From Paenibacillus xylanilyticus (lineage in GTDB: Bacteria; Bacillota; Bacilli; Paenibacillales; Paenibacillaceae), in contig NZ_CP044310.1 in the NCBI RefSeq assembly GCF_009664365.1, positions 5,333,501-5,397,500 of the forward strand: a stretch of 64,000 nt of DNA, given 5' to 3'. Under the pieces are notes generated by a model. That model saw nothing but the letters and a program-made list of their open reading frames with translations, searched no databases and had not been told where the DNA came from. The translations under genes and the position numbers were made by a program. Shown here piece after piece: positions 53,350-62,722 of this stretch. Numbering within the stretch: the stretch's first letter is position 1; the number at the start of each line of letters is the position of its first letter.

Positions 53350-53486
53350 AGACTCACTTTTAGATTTTACAACCATTCGGCCAAAAACTTAAAGAAAAAT
53401 TCAGCTTTACACATGCAGCATATGCTGCACCGGGTAATGGAGGGTTAGTCCTCTAAAGAGGCGGCAGATGACCGCATCTTTTTTAT
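53350..53486 (+). promoter_or_regulatory. Structured leader upstream of mqnE
   Basis: The hairpin GAGTC-ATCA-GACTC lies near 53351, followed by a T-rich tract. The perfect palindrome GCAGCATATGCTGC lies at 53415-53428. Then come CCTCT-AA-AGAGG and, just before TTTTTT, AGATG-ACCG-CATCT. The final hairpin plus T-run looks like an attenuator or the end of a small RNA. I do not recognise a known riboswitch. Confidence 0.45.
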
Positions 53487-53547
53487 GTAGTTCTGTAAAC
53501 AAGACCTACATTTAACTCAAATCCGGTTAAGAACAGGAGGAAACCAA

Positions 53548-54654
53548 ATGTCTACATTGGTAACACCATTCACAGACAAAAGAATGGCGGAAATCGTTGA
53601 GAAAGTGCAGAACGGCGTAAGGCTGAGCGTAGAAGACGGCGTCTATCTGTATCAAACGGATGATTTGCTGACTCTCGGCCAACTGGCCAATGAGGCCAAC
53701 CTGCGCAAGAACGGCAAGAAAGTGTATTTTATCGAAAACATGAGTCTTTACTTCACTAACGTTTGCGAAGCACACTGCGCTTTCTGTAACTTCCGCAAAG
53801 ACCAGGGCGAAGAAGGTTCCTACACGTTGTCTGGAGAGGAAATGATCGAGTACGTAGAGCAGCATATACACCCGGGCGTACGTGAGTTCCACATTGTAGG
53901 CGGACATAATAACCATGTGCCTTTTCAATATTATGTCGATTCCCTGCGTGCTTTAAACGAAAAATATCCGAATGTAACATTGAAAGCTTATACGGCGGCA
54001 GAGATTGATTTCTTCACTCGCATCAGCGGACTCAGCATTAAGGAAGTGCTGCAGGAACTGCAAAAAGCAGGCCTGAAATCACTGACGGGCGGCGGAGCAG
54101 AGATTCTGTCCGATGAGTACCGCAAAAAAATGCGTGTCGACAAAGCAAACGTGGATCGCTACCTTGAGGTACATCGTACCGCTCATAATTTGGGCATGCG
54201 TACGCATACTACAATGCTGTATGGATCGATTGAATCTTACGAGGATCGCGTTAACCACATGGCACAAATTCGCGAACTGCAGGATGAAACCAACGGTTTT
54301 ATGGTATTTATTCCACTTTCCATGCAGCCTAAGAGCAAAAATGCCAGCATTATGCGCCGTAACTCGGCGTACGAGGATCTTAAAACCATTGCGATTAGCC
54401 GCCTCATGCTGGATAACATTGACCACATTAAAGCATACTTCATCAATATCGGCCCACAGCTGGCTCAAGTCGCCCTTGGATTCGGTGCTTCGGATGCACA
54501 CGGCACCATCGTTCGCGAACGGATTAGTCATGCCGCAGGAGCCTTGACGCCTGAAGGCCTCACCCGCAAAGAGCTCATATGGCTGATTAAGGGCGCTGGT
54601 CGCATTCCTGTTGAACGCGACACCTTCTACAACGAAATCCAAGTATACGAATAA
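53548..54654 (+). CDS. mqnE: Aminofutalosine synthase MqnE (radical SAM)
   Basis: A 368-residue radical SAM enzyme that joins chorismate-derived enolpyruvyl benzoate to an adenosyl radical in the futalosine route to menaquinone. The cluster cysteines are Cys73, Cys77 and Cys80 in NVCEAHCAFC. A TIM-barrel follows with GGHNNHVPF and TGGGAEI, and the C-terminal region contains GASDAHGTI. AGGAGG is 6 bases before the ATG. No other mqn gene is in the window. Its presence says this organism makes menaquinone by the futalosine pathway, unlike B. subtilis. Confidence 0.92.
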   Translation: MSTLVTPFTDKRMAEIVEKVQNGVRLSVEDGVYLYQTDDLLTLGQLANEANLRKNGKKVYFIENMSLYFTNVCEAHCAFCNFRKDQGEEGSYTLSGEEMIEYVEQHIHPGVREFHIVGGHNNHVPFQYYVDSLRALNEKYPNVTLKAYTAAEIDFFTRISGLSIKEVLQELQKAGLKSLTGGGAEILSDEYRKKMRVDKANVDRYLEVHRTAHNLGMRTHTTMLYGSIESYEDRVNHMAQIRELQDETNGFMVFIPLSMQPKSKNASIMRRNSAYEDLKTIAISRLMLDNIDHIKAYFINIGPQLAQVALGFGASDAHGTIVRERISHAAGALTPEGLTRKELIWLIKGAGRIPVERDTFYNEIQVYE

Positions 54655-54789
54655 ACCTGCTGCATCGTCTCGATAACCTCTTTCATCCATAACAGGAGAA
54701 CGACCACTCGAATCGATGCATCAAGTGGGTATAATACCTCTAATTTTAGACTCCACAATTTTCGATATAATAATTACAATAAAACAAAA

Positions 54790-54819
54790 GGAGCAGCTAT
54801 GTGAAAGCATAGCTGCTCC
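54790..54819. terminator. Perfect 12-base-pair hairpin between mqnE and the next gene
   Basis: GGAGCAGCTATG pairs perfectly with CATAGCTGCTCC around a 6-base loop. A T-rich run follows on the minus strand only; on the plus strand it may act as a transcript-end or attenuation structure. Confidence 0.65.
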
Positions 54820-54870
54820 ACAGGTTACAGCCCCGATCATACGGGACTGATGCAGAAAGGAAGCCGAGTC

Positions 54871-55932
54871 ATGAAAAATTTCGTCATTCTCGGGGGCGGC
54901 TATGGCGGCCTCACGATCATCAAGGAACTTCTGGAAGGCAAAATACCGTCAGATACACAAATTGTGTTGGTGGACCGAAGCCCATTTCAGGGATTGAAGA
55001 CCGAATATTACGCACTCGCAGCAGGTACCGTATCGGACTATGACCTGCGCATCCAATTTCCAGTCCATGAGAAAGTCACTTACCGTTATGGAGAAGTCAC
55101 TTCGATTGATCTGGAACAGCGTCAGATTGAATTTGAAGGCCAGGATCCTTTGGAGTATGACAAGCTTGTCATCGGACTTGGCTGTACAGACCGTTTCCAC
55201 AATACTCCGGGAGCTGAAGAATACAGCTGTACCATTCAAAGTTTTAGCAAAACGCGGGAAACCTATCTCCGTCTGAACGAAGTGAAAGCTTACGGACATG
55301 TGCATATTGTTGGCGGTGGCTTGAGCGGTGTCGAGATGGCTGCTGAACTGAGAGAGAGCAGACCAGATCTCAACATTAGTATTCTGGACCGTGGTGAGCG
55401 CGTATTATCCGCATTCCCGCAGCGGTTGTCCGCTTACGTGCATGAATGGTTTAACGAACATCAGGTAGAGACACGCGGACATGTCGCCATCTCTCGTCTT
55501 GAAGGGAACGCTATCTATAACCGGGATGAAGAAATCCTGACGGATGCTGTAGTATGGACTGCCGGCATTCAGCCCGTTAAAGTCGTGCAGGATCTCGACG
55601 TTACAAAAGACCCTCAGGGCCGGGTTGTACTGAATGAATATTACCAAATTCCTGAATACACAGATGTTTATGTGGTCGGTGACTGTGCCAGTGTACCTTA
55701 TGCACCAAGTGGTCAGGCTGCAGAAGTACAGGGTGAACAGATCGCTCATATTCAGCATGCCCTCTGGAAAGGCGAAAAGCCCAACCCGCAGCCGCTCAAG
55801 CTCCGCGGCACGCTAGGTGCACTCGGCAAGAAGGCTGGGTTTGGGCTAATGGGCAAAACGTCCATGATGGGACGTGTACCTCGTATCTTGAAAAGCGGCG
55901 TGCTCTGGATGTCCAAGCGTCATCTCGGTTAG
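54871..55932 (+). CDS. NADH dehydrogenase-like flavoprotein (YutJ type)
   Basis: A 353-residue NAD(P)/FAD oxidoreductase: FAD motif ILGGGYGGLT at the N-terminus, NAD motif IVGGGLSGVEMAAEL near residue 150, and VYVVGDCAS near residue 270. Length and context (next to yuzB- and NifU-like genes) match B. subtilis YutJ. ATG 54871 is used, since AAAGGA lies 9 bases upstream. It is a second type II-like dehydrogenase besides the one at 38106. Its stop overlaps the stop of the opposite-strand YuzB gene by four bases. Confidence 0.88.
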   Translation: MKNFVILGGGYGGLTIIKELLEGKIPSDTQIVLVDRSPFQGLKTEYYALAAGTVSDYDLRIQFPVHEKVTYRYGEVTSIDLEQRQIEFEGQDPLEYDKLVIGLGCTDRFHNTPGAEEYSCTIQSFSKTRETYLRLNEVKAYGHVHIVGGGLSGVEMAAELRESRPDLNISILDRGERVLSAFPQRLSAYVHEWFNEHQVETRGHVAISRLEGNAIYNRDEEILTDAVVWTAGIQPVKVVQDLDVTKDPQGRVVLNEYYQIPEYTDVYVVGDCASVPYAPSGQAAEVQGEQIAHIQHALWKGEKPNPQPLKLRGTLGALGKKAGFGLMGKTSMMGRVPRILKSGVLWMSKRHLG

Positions 55933-56183
55933 TCGAGATCCAGCTCATCCCAGGCATCGGCTTCGGCAATTTTGGCCAAAATGGCGTCATATAGATCTTC
56001 CACTTTGTCCGTGATGACAACTTCACCGTTGACCAGTGCAAAAGGAGTCATATAACATTGGCCACAGTTGCTGAGGCAGCCGTATTCTATCACGTCATAG
56101 TCTGGATTCTCTTCGAGTTGCTCCATGACTTCATCTGTGCCAAAATGCATATTGTTGGCACAAAATTCAATAATCGGTCTCAT
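55929..56183 (-). CDS. YuzB-family protein (DUF1450)
   Basis: An 84-residue protein with conserved cysteines Cys8, Cys36, Cys40 and Cys43 (IEFCANN; YGCLSNCGQC), compatible with a thioredoxin-like ferredoxin fold that may bind a metal or Fe-S cluster. YuzB is of unknown function. It lies among Fe-S biogenesis and redox genes, as in B. subtilis. The C-terminus is acidic. It is divergent from the NifU-like gene 80 bases away. Confidence 0.88.
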   Translation of the reverse strand: MRPIIEFCANNMHFGTDEVMEQLEENPDYDVIEYGCLSNCGQCYMTPFALVNGEVVITDKVEDLYDAILAKIAEADAWDELDLD

Positions 56184-56263
56184 GTAGGTTCACCTGCTTT
56201 GTTTGACCATTTTAATTTACGGCCAATTGTAATATAATATATAGAGGAAAGGAGTTGAAAAAT

Positions 56264-56509
56264 ATGAGCGAAAACGCACAAAGCACCATGTATGATGAGG
56301 TATCTGACGTGCTTGACAAACTTCGTCCGTTCCTGCAACGCGATGGCGGTGACGTGGAACTGGTCGACGTGGAGGACGGCATCGTTAAGCTGAAACTGGT
56401 CGGTGCCTGCGGCAGCTGCCCAAGCTCCACCATTACCTTAAAAGCCGGGATTGAACGCGCCCTTCTTGAAGAAGTTGACGGTGTCGAAGAAGTCGTACAA
56501 GTATTCTAA
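56264..56509 (+). CDS. NifU-like Fe-S scaffold/carrier (YutI type)
   Basis: An 81-residue NifU C-terminal domain protein. The cluster-binding CxxC is Cys49 and Cys52 in GACGSCPSS, preceded by the typical [15 protein letters not shown]. Such proteins bind a 4Fe-4S cluster and deliver it to apo-proteins. GAAAGGAG lies 8 bases before ATG 56264; a TTG at 56255 overlaps that site. A strong terminator follows. Confidence 0.93.
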   Translation: MSENAQSTMYDEVSDVLDKLRPFLQRDGGDVELVDVEDGIVKLKLVGACGSCPSSTITLKAGIERALLEEVDGVEEVVQVF

Positions 56510-56533
56510 TCAATCCTTCACGAAATAAACCTC

Positions 56534-56574
56534 AAGAGCCTTTCGCTTCAATCGAAGCGGAGGGCTCTTTTTTT
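56534..56574. terminator. Terminator between the NifU-like gene and the SDR gene
   Basis: AAGAGCC-CGCTTC pairs with CGAAGCG-GGCTCTTTTTTT. It faces both converging genes. Confidence 0.9.
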
Positions 56575-56584
56575 GTGCGTTTCT

Positions 56585-57367
56585 CTAATGTCCCTCTTCA
56601 CGCTGGATGGTTGGACGTATAGGATCGAGCCCGCCCGAAACATCCATAATGTTGCCTGTAATAAAATCGGAGTGATCCAGGCACAAATACGTAATCACCC
56701 GAGCAATATCTTCACCGCTCCCAGGACGGCCTCTCGGCGTCTCCTGATCGGTTATGCCAGCTAATTCATCAATCGTTTTTTCCTTATTGGCCCCCCGGAT
56801 ATCACCGGGACACACCATATTCACCGTAATGCCGTAAGGAGCCTCCTCCACAGCAAGCGTCTTCGTAAAGGATACCAGACCTACCTTCGCAGCAGCGTAA
56901 ACTGCACGATGAGGCCAGGATCGTGCCTCTCCCGCATGACTGAAACCAAAATGAATAATTCGGCCCCACTTTTTGCGTCGCATCTCCGGAAGCACGCGTT
57001 GGTCGAGAAGCATGGGGCCCAGCAGGTTCCCCTGTACCAACATTTGAATCTCGGCCTCGGTATAGTCTGCAAACAATCTTCGTTCGCGAACGAAAGGTCC
57101 CGCATTATTCACCAGTATATCAATACTGCCCAGCTCGACTTCAACCTGTTCTACCAACTTGGCGATGTCTTCCGTTTTGGAAATGTCTGCTTGAATGGCG
57201 ATGCACTGTACACCTTTTGCTGTGATCTGGGCCTGAAGTGCTTCAGCTTCGATACGGCTGTGCACGTAATTCAAGGCAATATGGCATCCCTGATCTGCCA
57301 GACGGAGGGCCGTCATTTTTCCAAGACCTTTGGCACTTCCCGTTATGAGGGCAATCTTCCCCTTCAC
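56585..57367 (-). CDS. Short-chain dehydrogenase/reductase
   Basis: A 260-residue classical SDR: cofactor motif TGSAKGLGK near the N-terminus, NNAG at residues 85-90, and a catalytic region with Ser and Tyr in SHAG and VYAAAKVG (YxxxK), then PGDI. The cofactor is probably NADP(H). The start is uncertain: GTG 57367 is preferred because GAGGGGG lies 6 bases upstream. ATG 57373 and ATG 57400 are in frame but poorly spaced. The substrate is unknown; the fold also covers FabG-type reductases. The 321-base gap to the next gene (57368-57688) shows no clear feature. Confidence 0.85.
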   Translation of the reverse strand: MKGKIALITGSAKGLGKMTALRLADQGCHIALNYVHSRIEAEALQAQITAKGVQCIAIQADISKTEDIAKLVEQVEVELGSIDILVNNAGPFVRERRLFADYTEAEIQMLVQGNLLGPMLLDQRVLPEMRRKKWGRIIHFGFSHAGEARSWPHRAVYAAAKVGLVSFTKTLAVEEAPYGITVNMVCPGDIRGANKEKTIDELAGITDQETPRGRPGSGEDIARVITYLCLDHSDFITGNIMDVSGGLDPIRPTIQREEGH

Positions 57368-57688
57368 GTCCATCCCCCTCTTCAAAGAGCAGTCACTCAT
57401 CCAGTATAAAAGATTTATCATCCCCTCACAACTTGCAACACCCCGCCAATCTGTTCCATGTGCAAAAAAGTGTAAATTGAGGACTATATACTTAATTTTA
57501 AAATTACCAAAATGAACTGGACTAGGTCCTAAGAAGTAAAAATAACCCTTATTCACCATAAATACCTTGTCAGTGGTAACCGCATATGGTAATGTCGATA
57601 AGTCATTATTTTCTTATGATGATAACGACATAATACATATAATCATGTAATTTCCACGTTATATGATGCATTCGAAAGGAATAGCATA

Positions 57689-58696
57689 ATGAAAAGATGG
57701 TTACCTGCACTTTTGACAATGTTTCTCGTAACTGCGCTCCATCTCCCCTTTACTCCACAAGCATTCGCAGAAAGCAGCAATGATGGCAACTCACAAGATT
57801 ACGAATGGATTGATGGACCAGCGTCTGTTTCCCTGGATGATAAGGCCACACTACAAGTTGCCGAAAATCTAACTTATCTTGACGCTTCCAACACCAAGCG
57901 TTTTATGGAAGACAGTGACTCTTTCCCAAACGGTACTGAAATCGGTAGTATATATGGAGCTGGAGAACAATCGAACTGGTATGTCGTGTTTGAATATAAT
58001 AATACCGGACATATCGACGACGGTGATCAAGATGATCTGGATGCCGACGAACTTCTGGATAGCTACAAACGAGGTACTGAAGATCAGAATGAGAAAACCA
58101 CTCCGGACAATCAGCTATTTGTCACCGGATGGGATATCGAACCTGCGTACGACAATAATACACATCAACTGCTGTATTCCCTCGGCCTTAAGGATGCCCA
58201 GCAGGAAGAGCTTGTGAATTACAATGTTAATGTCCTGACGCGTGAAGGATATATCGGAGTTATCCTGGTAACAGACAGCGCGAATTTTGAACAAAATCGC
58301 CAGCAATTCGAAGATAGTGTACTCAGCAACCTTACCGTAAATAAGGGGTACAAATACGAAGAATTTAATGCATCTGTAGATAAAAAATCGGAGCTTGGTT
58401 TGACTGGACTTATTTTGGGAGGCGCTGGAGTAGCCGTGGCAAAGAAAGTCGGTCTGCTGCTTCTGCTCAAAAAGGGTTGGTTCGTGATCGTCGCTGCTAT
58501 TGTTGGCGCATTCAGTTGGTTACGCCGAAAACTGACAGGAAGAAAAAATAAGTCTGATTCCCATTCAAACGAACGGGATATCATATCACCTATAGAGGAA
58601 TCCTATCAGCAACATGCCGCTGGACAAGAGTCCCCGAGGCAAACAGGTACAACATCTGATCGAAATTCAGAGCATGATCCTAATAGACATTCATAA
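57689..58696 (+). CDS. DUF2167 family exported membrane protein
   Basis: A 335-residue protein with a signal peptide (about 27 residues, cleavage near AFAES). It has an extracytoplasmic domain carrying DUF2167 landmarks (WIDGPASVSLDDKATLQV, WYVVFEYNNTGHIDDGD, LFVTGWDIEPAYD, NYNVNVLTREGYIGV), then hydrophobic segments near residues 230-275 and a hydrophilic, glutamine- and serine-rich tail. Several proteobacterial members are annotated only as membrane proteins; the function is not known to me. A GAAAGGA site precedes the ATG. Confidence 0.82.
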   Translation: MKRWLPALLTMFLVTALHLPFTPQAFAESSNDGNSQDYEWIDGPASVSLDDKATLQVAENLTYLDASNTKRFMEDSDSFPNGTEIGSIYGAGEQSNWYVVFEYNNTGHIDDGDQDDLDADELLDSYKRGTEDQNEKTTPDNQLFVTGWDIEPAYDNNTHQLLYSLGLKDAQQEELVNYNVNVLTREGYIGVILVTDSANFEQNRQQFEDSVLSNLTVNKGYKYEEFNASVDKKSELGLTGLILGGAGVAVAKKVGLLLLLKKGWFVIVAAIVGAFSWLRRKLTGRKNKSDSHSNERDIISPIEESYQQHAAGQESPRQTGTTSDRNSEHDPNRHS

Positions 58697-58708
58697 CGTT
58701 TTGCACAT

Positions 58709-58745
58709 AAAAGCCCCGCAATCTTTGATAGATTGCGGGGCTTTT
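58709..58745. terminator. Bidirectional terminator between the DUF2167 gene and metQ
   Basis: AAAAGCCCCGCAATCT pairs perfectly with AGATTGCGGGGCTTTT around a 5-base loop. Confidence 0.93.
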
Positions 58746-58778
58746 AACATGCTTTTTAGTATGAAAATACAGAACTAT

Positions 58779-59615
58779 TTAGAATGCAGGTTCAACTGCA
58801 CCTTGATAACGTTCCTTGATGAAGGTTTTAACTGCTTCGGAATTCAGGGCAGCAGCCAGCTTCTTGATCGCATCTGCATCCTTGTTGTCTTCACGGGCAA
58901 CGAGAATGTTTGCGTAAGGGTTGCCTTGCAGATCCTCGATAAGCAAGGAATCCTTCTCCGGATTCAAGTTAGCTTCAAGGGCATAGTTGGCATTGATGAA
59001 TACCAGATCGGCTTCATCCAGCTGACGAGGCATCATGGCTGCATCGAGCTCAATAATATCCAGGTTTTTCGGATTAGCTGTAATATCCTGAATGGTGGAT
59101 GCAATATTGGTATTGTCTTTCAGCGTAATGATTCCTTCTTTTGCAAGCAGCAGAAGTGCACGACCACCGTTTGATGGGTCATTAGGAATGGCTACTTTGG
59201 CGCCGTCTTGGAGTTCATCCAAAGATTTGATCTTTTTGGAGTATCCAGCAAAAGGCTCAACATGAACAGGCGTTACCGAAACGAGGTTAAAACCACGTTC
59301 TTTGTTTTCTGTGTCCAGGTACGGCTGGTGTTGGAAAAAGTTTGCATCCAGTTGTTTATCGGCAAGCTGTTGATTTGGTTGAACATAGTCGTTGAATGTT
59401 ACAACCTGCAAACGAATGCCTTGAGCTTCCAGCTCAGGTTTGATGCTCTCCAGGATTTCAGCATGAGGTGTAGGAGAAGCTCCCACTTTCAGTTCCACCG
59501 TACGCGGTGCACCTGCCTCATTATCTGCGCCACTGTCGGAATCCTTGTTGTTTCCGCATGCAGCCAGTACCGCAATCAGCATCAAGCTTAGCAGTGCAAA
59601 AGACCATTTTTTCAT
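58779..59615 (-). CDS. metQ: Methionine ABC transporter substrate-binding lipoprotein MetQ
   Basis: A 278-residue NlpA/MetQ lipoprotein. The signal MKKWSFALLSLMLIAVLAAC ends in a lipobox with the cysteine at residue 20. The mature part begins with a linker, then VGASPTPHAEILESIKPELEAQG, the standard MetQ start, and includes NANYALEANLNP. AAGGGG is 8 bases before ATG 59615; the longer open frame upstream lacks a site. It is the last gene of metN-metI-metQ and lies under the SAM-I riboswitch. Confidence 0.95.
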   Translation of the reverse strand: MKKWSFALLSLMLIAVLAACGNNKDSDSGADNEAGAPRTVELKVGASPTPHAEILESIKPELEAQGIRLQVVTFNDYVQPNQQLADKQLDANFFQHQPYLDTENKERGFNLVSVTPVHVEPFAGYSKKIKSLDELQDGAKVAIPNDPSNGGRALLLLAKEGIITLKDNTNIASTIQDITANPKNLDIIELDAAMMPRQLDEADLVFINANYALEANLNPEKDSLLIEDLQGNPYANILVAREDNKDADAIKKLAAALNSEAVKTFIKERYQGAVEPAF

Positions 59616-59700
59616 GAGTAAAACCCCTTCTCCAATAAATTTTTTTGTTGCATCTTTGCATTCATTCGATATGGAATGGATGCAGTATGCTATATATGTG

Positions 59701-60360
59701 TTATTTCCGGGTGAACAGTTTAACCAGTTGATCGCCAAACATTTGCAGAACTTGTACGAGAATAACCATAAATGCAACAGAAATAATCATAATTTCATAT
59801 TGGTATCTGAAGTACCCATAGTTAATTGCTAGCGTACCCAGTCCGCCTCCGCCGACCATACCCGCCATGGCTGTATACGAAACCAGCGTTACAATTGTGA
59901 TTGTAATCCCAGCGAGCAGACCAGGCAGTGCCTCGGGAAGCAGTACACGTCTTACAATCTGTCCGGTGGATGCTCCCATTGCCTGAGCCGCCTCGATGAC
60001 ACCACGGTCTACTTCACGCAGCGTTGTCTCGACCAACCTTGCAAAGTAAGGAGCAGCTGCGATGACGAGCGGCGGTATGACGCCAAGCACCCCAGTGGCT
60101 GTACCCACGAGTGAACGTGTAAACGGAATGAGGGCAACAATCAGAATGATAAATGGTACTGATCTCAGTATATTAACAATAATGGATAACACGGTGTAGA
60201 TTGTACGTGACTGGATGGAAGCCGATCTTGCTGTCATGAATAGCAGCACACCCAGCGGCAACCCGATAATGATGGTGAACAAACCGGAAGCTCCCAGAAT
60301 TTGCAGTGTTTCTATGGAGGCCTTACCGATCTCTTCCCAACGTACAGTTGAAAAATCCAT
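59701..60360 (-). CDS. metI: Methionine ABC transporter permease MetI
   Basis: A 219-residue permease with five predicted spans and an EAA loop containing GVIEAAQAMGASTGQIVRRV. ATG 60360 follows GGAGGTG at 10 bases and begins 1 base after the metN stop. Together with MetN and MetQ it imports L- and D-methionine. Confidence 0.95.
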   Translation of the reverse strand: MDFSTVRWEEIGKASIETLQILGASGLFTIIIGLPLGVLLFMTARSASIQSRTIYTVLSIIVNILRSVPFIILIVALIPFTRSLVGTATGVLGVIPPLVIAAAPYFARLVETTLREVDRGVIEAAQAMGASTGQIVRRVLLPEALPGLLAGITITIVTLVSYTAMAGMVGGGGLGTLAINYGYFRYQYEIMIISVAFMVILVQVLQMFGDQLVKLFTRK

Positions 60361-60361
60361 A

Positions 60362-61396
60362 TTAACGAAGCACCTCCACATCAAGCCCTTGCTCCTTCAA
60401 TTCCTGCACAGTCCGGCTGATCGCATCTGCATCGCCTTCAAACCGCACGGTCAACTGGCCATATGGGATCTGTTTGATCCTTGAGATCGTACCTTGCAGA
60501 ATGGCGAAGTCCACTCCGGTCTGACGAACGGTTCTCGACAGAATGGCTTCATACGTTTTCTCACCCAAGAACGAAATTTTGACCAACTGTGATCGGCCAT
60601 CCTGCAGTACTGTTCCTCCCGCATGTGCCATTGCTGCTTCTTCTAGAAGAAGCTCAGAATCGTGATCACGCTGCATGAAGTCACGCGTGATGGCATGCTG
60701 TGGTTTAAGGAAGACATCTGTTACTGGGCCTTGCTCCACAATTCCCCCCTGATGAATGACAGCAACTTGATCACAAATGCTCTGAATAACATGCATCTCA
60801 TGCGTGATCAAAACAATCGTGAGATTGTATTTCTGATTGATGTCCAGCAGCAGCTTCAGAATCGAAGCTGTCGTCTGCGGATCAAGGGCAGATGTTGCTT
60901 CGTCACACAGCAGAACGGAAGGATCACTGGCAAGTGCACGGGCAATACCAACTCTTTGTTTCTGTCCACCTGACAGCTGAGCCGGATATTTGCTGCTATG
61001 ATGCTCCAATCCAACGAGAGTTAGCATCTCCTTCACCTTGCGGTCAATATCAGCTTTAGGTGTATTCACGAGCTTTAGTGGAAAAGCTACATTGTCATAT
61101 ACTGTAGCCGAGGATAACAGATTAAAGTGCTGAAATATCATGCCAATCTTGCGTCGCTGCTTCTGCAGCTCTGTCTTATGGAGACCGATTAGGTTGACTC
61201 CATCTACCCATACCTCACCAGATGTTGGTCTTTCGAGCAGGTTGATACAACGGATCAATGTACTTTTCCCTGCACCAGAGTGTCCAATCACTCCGAATAT
61301 TTCACCTTTACCGATCTTTAGATCCAAATCGGCTAGGGCTGTCGTTTGTTTTGAACCTCTGCCATACGTCTTGGTTAATCCTTTTAATTCGATCAA
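60362..61396 (-). CDS. metN: Methionine ABC transporter ATPase MetN
   Basis: A 344-residue ATPase: Walker A GHSGAGKST near residue 40, signature LSGGQKQRVGIARAL, Walker B LLCDEATSALD, the H-loop THEMHV, and a C-terminal NIL (ACT-like) domain that binds methionine for feedback inhibition. The start is TTG 61396, with AAGGAG 8 bases upstream, giving the normal length of about 341. The frame extends through the leader but has no initiation site there. It is first in the operon. Confidence 0.95.
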   Translation of the reverse strand: MIELKGLTKTYGRGSKQTTALADLDLKIGKGEIFGVIGHSGAGKSTLIRCINLLERPTSGEVWVDGVNLIGLHKTELQKQRRKIGMIFQHFNLLSSATVYDNVAFPLKLVNTPKADIDRKVKEMLTLVGLEHHSSKYPAQLSGGQKQRVGIARALASDPSVLLCDEATSALDPQTTASILKLLLDINQKYNLTIVLITHEMHVIQSICDQVAVIHQGGIVEQGPVTDVFLKPQHAITRDFMQRDHDSELLLEEAAMAHAGGTVLQDGRSQLVKISFLGEKTYEAILSRTVRQTGVDFAILQGTISRIKQIPYGQLTVRFEGDADAISRTVQELKEQGLDVEVLR

Positions 61397-61466
61397 TATG
61401 ACTTCTCCTTCCCACCGCCTACATGTATCTTTACCCGAATGAAAGGAAAACTCCCCTCTGACATAT

Positions 61467-61505
61467 AAAAAAGAGCCCTTTTGCAGAAACAAAAAGGGCT
61501 CTTCA
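61467..61505 (-). terminator. Expression-platform terminator of the SAM riboswitch
   Basis: GAAGAGCCCTTTTTG and CAAAAGGGCTCTTTTTT form a long hairpin with a T-run on the minus strand, 14 bases after the aptamer's 3' strand and about 70 bases before metN. Confidence 0.93.
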
Positions 61506-61518
61506 CGCGAAAGAATAT

Positions 61519-61662
61519 ACCTTCTCATCTGCCAAAATCGTGCTGTGCACCATTTTGTAGGAATTAGCACCTAACATCTATAAAGTATGACTGGTTGTCA
61601 TGTCGTTATAAATCGGTTGCCGGGCTTCATCGGGCCTGTCCCTCCGCCGCTCTCGATAAGAA
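61519..61662 (-). promoter_or_regulatory. SAM-I (S-box) riboswitch of metNIQ
   Basis: On the minus strand the S-box landmarks appear in order: CTTATCGAGAGCGGCGGAGG, then GGCCCGATGAAGCCCGGCAA, then GGTGCTAATTCC, and a closing AGATGAGAAGG that pairs with the first strand. SAM binding would stabilise the aptamer and allow the terminator at 61467-61505 to form. Confidence 0.96.
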
Positions 61663-61785
61663 ATATTAAATTTATAAGTTCAGTGGTAAAATGTAAATGG
61701 TATGCATGTTAATGTCATGTAACGCTTAATTAGAAACTCAGTATAATCCAAGTATTCCGCTTTGTCAAAGGTAAATATTACACAA

Positions 61786-62514
61786 TTATTTTGCCACTTC
61801 TGACATGCCCTGCTTGTGCCACATTTTATTAATGTAACCATAAGATGCTTTTAGCGTTTCGCAAACCATATCCACACCCTGACGCAATTCCTCCAGGTGC
61901 TGATCCAGATCTTCAAGCTTCACTTTCCCCTGCAACGTTTGATGAAGCTGCCACAGATCATCCTGCATCTCGGAATTCATGTAGTGAATCTCCATATTCC
62001 GACGTTTGCGCAATTTGCTCATCGGTTCCCGATATGCATCCTTAATTTTGATTAATTCAACAGCAAGATCATTATGCATTTTCGAATAGCCAAACTGTCT
62101 CATCACGGTAAAATACGAAAAATGGGATTTTACCTTGGAGGTGTTCAGATTAAAAATTTCATTTAATACCGTGCCTGTCTTATCCAGAATTGCAAAACAA
62201 CGAATGAACCCATCCTTGTAGAAGTACACGTATCGGGCGTACTCGGCCTTCTCCTCAATGGTCATGTCATCGGTGGAGCCAGCCCTGACCTTCTGGCGGA
62301 AGTGGGAAGCAGCGAAGCAGGCCTGCTCCAGCTCGTCCAGTGAAGAAATTAATCCCTGCGTCCATACGTACAGTTTGCGATAATCGTGAGTCGGGTCCTG
62401 ATTCAAATCCAGCTGTCGTTGTAACAGTCCGAGTGTCTCCACCATGGACTCGATCGCTTCTTCCAATACGCCCTCATTCTGACGCGGCAATTCACCCAGC
62501 AACGTTCGCAGCAT
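61786..62514 (-). CDS. Cthe_2314-like HEPN-domain protein
   Basis: A 242-residue, all-helical protein. Its C-terminal half contains KLRKRRNMEIHYMN, an R-x4-H motif of the kind that marks HEPN domains, some of which are RNases. GAGGAGG lies 6 bases before ATG 62514; the open frame extends further upstream without a site. It resembles the Cthe_2314 family seen in Paenibacillus and clostridia. No nucleotidyltransferase (MNT) antitoxin partner lies beside it, so a toxin-antitoxin role is not supported. Confidence 0.72.
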   Translation of the reverse strand: MLRTLLGELPRQNEGVLEEAIESMVETLGLLQRQLDLNQDPTHDYRKLYVWTQGLISSLDELEQACFAASHFRQKVRAGSTDDMTIEEKAEYARYVYFYKDGFIRCFAILDKTGTVLNEIFNLNTSKVKSHFSYFTVMRQFGYSKMHNDLAVELIKIKDAYREPMSKLRKRRNMEIHYMNSEMQDDLWQLHQTLQGKVKLEDLDQHLEELRQGVDMVCETLKASYGYINKMWHKQGMSEVAK

Positions 62515-62722
62515 ATACAGCCTCCTCTTTCCACTCTGCTGATCAATAAGATGATTTATAATATTAAACCTAATCGGAATCAGAGTAAACGTATGATCGC
62601 TGCTTACATTAGGGTGCCCTGCCCCGCCTGACATCAAACAAAGCCCACCTGCCCAATGATGTGCATCATTGGATGGCGGACTTTGCATTTGGAAACCATG
62701 AACGACTCTGTACAATTAAATG

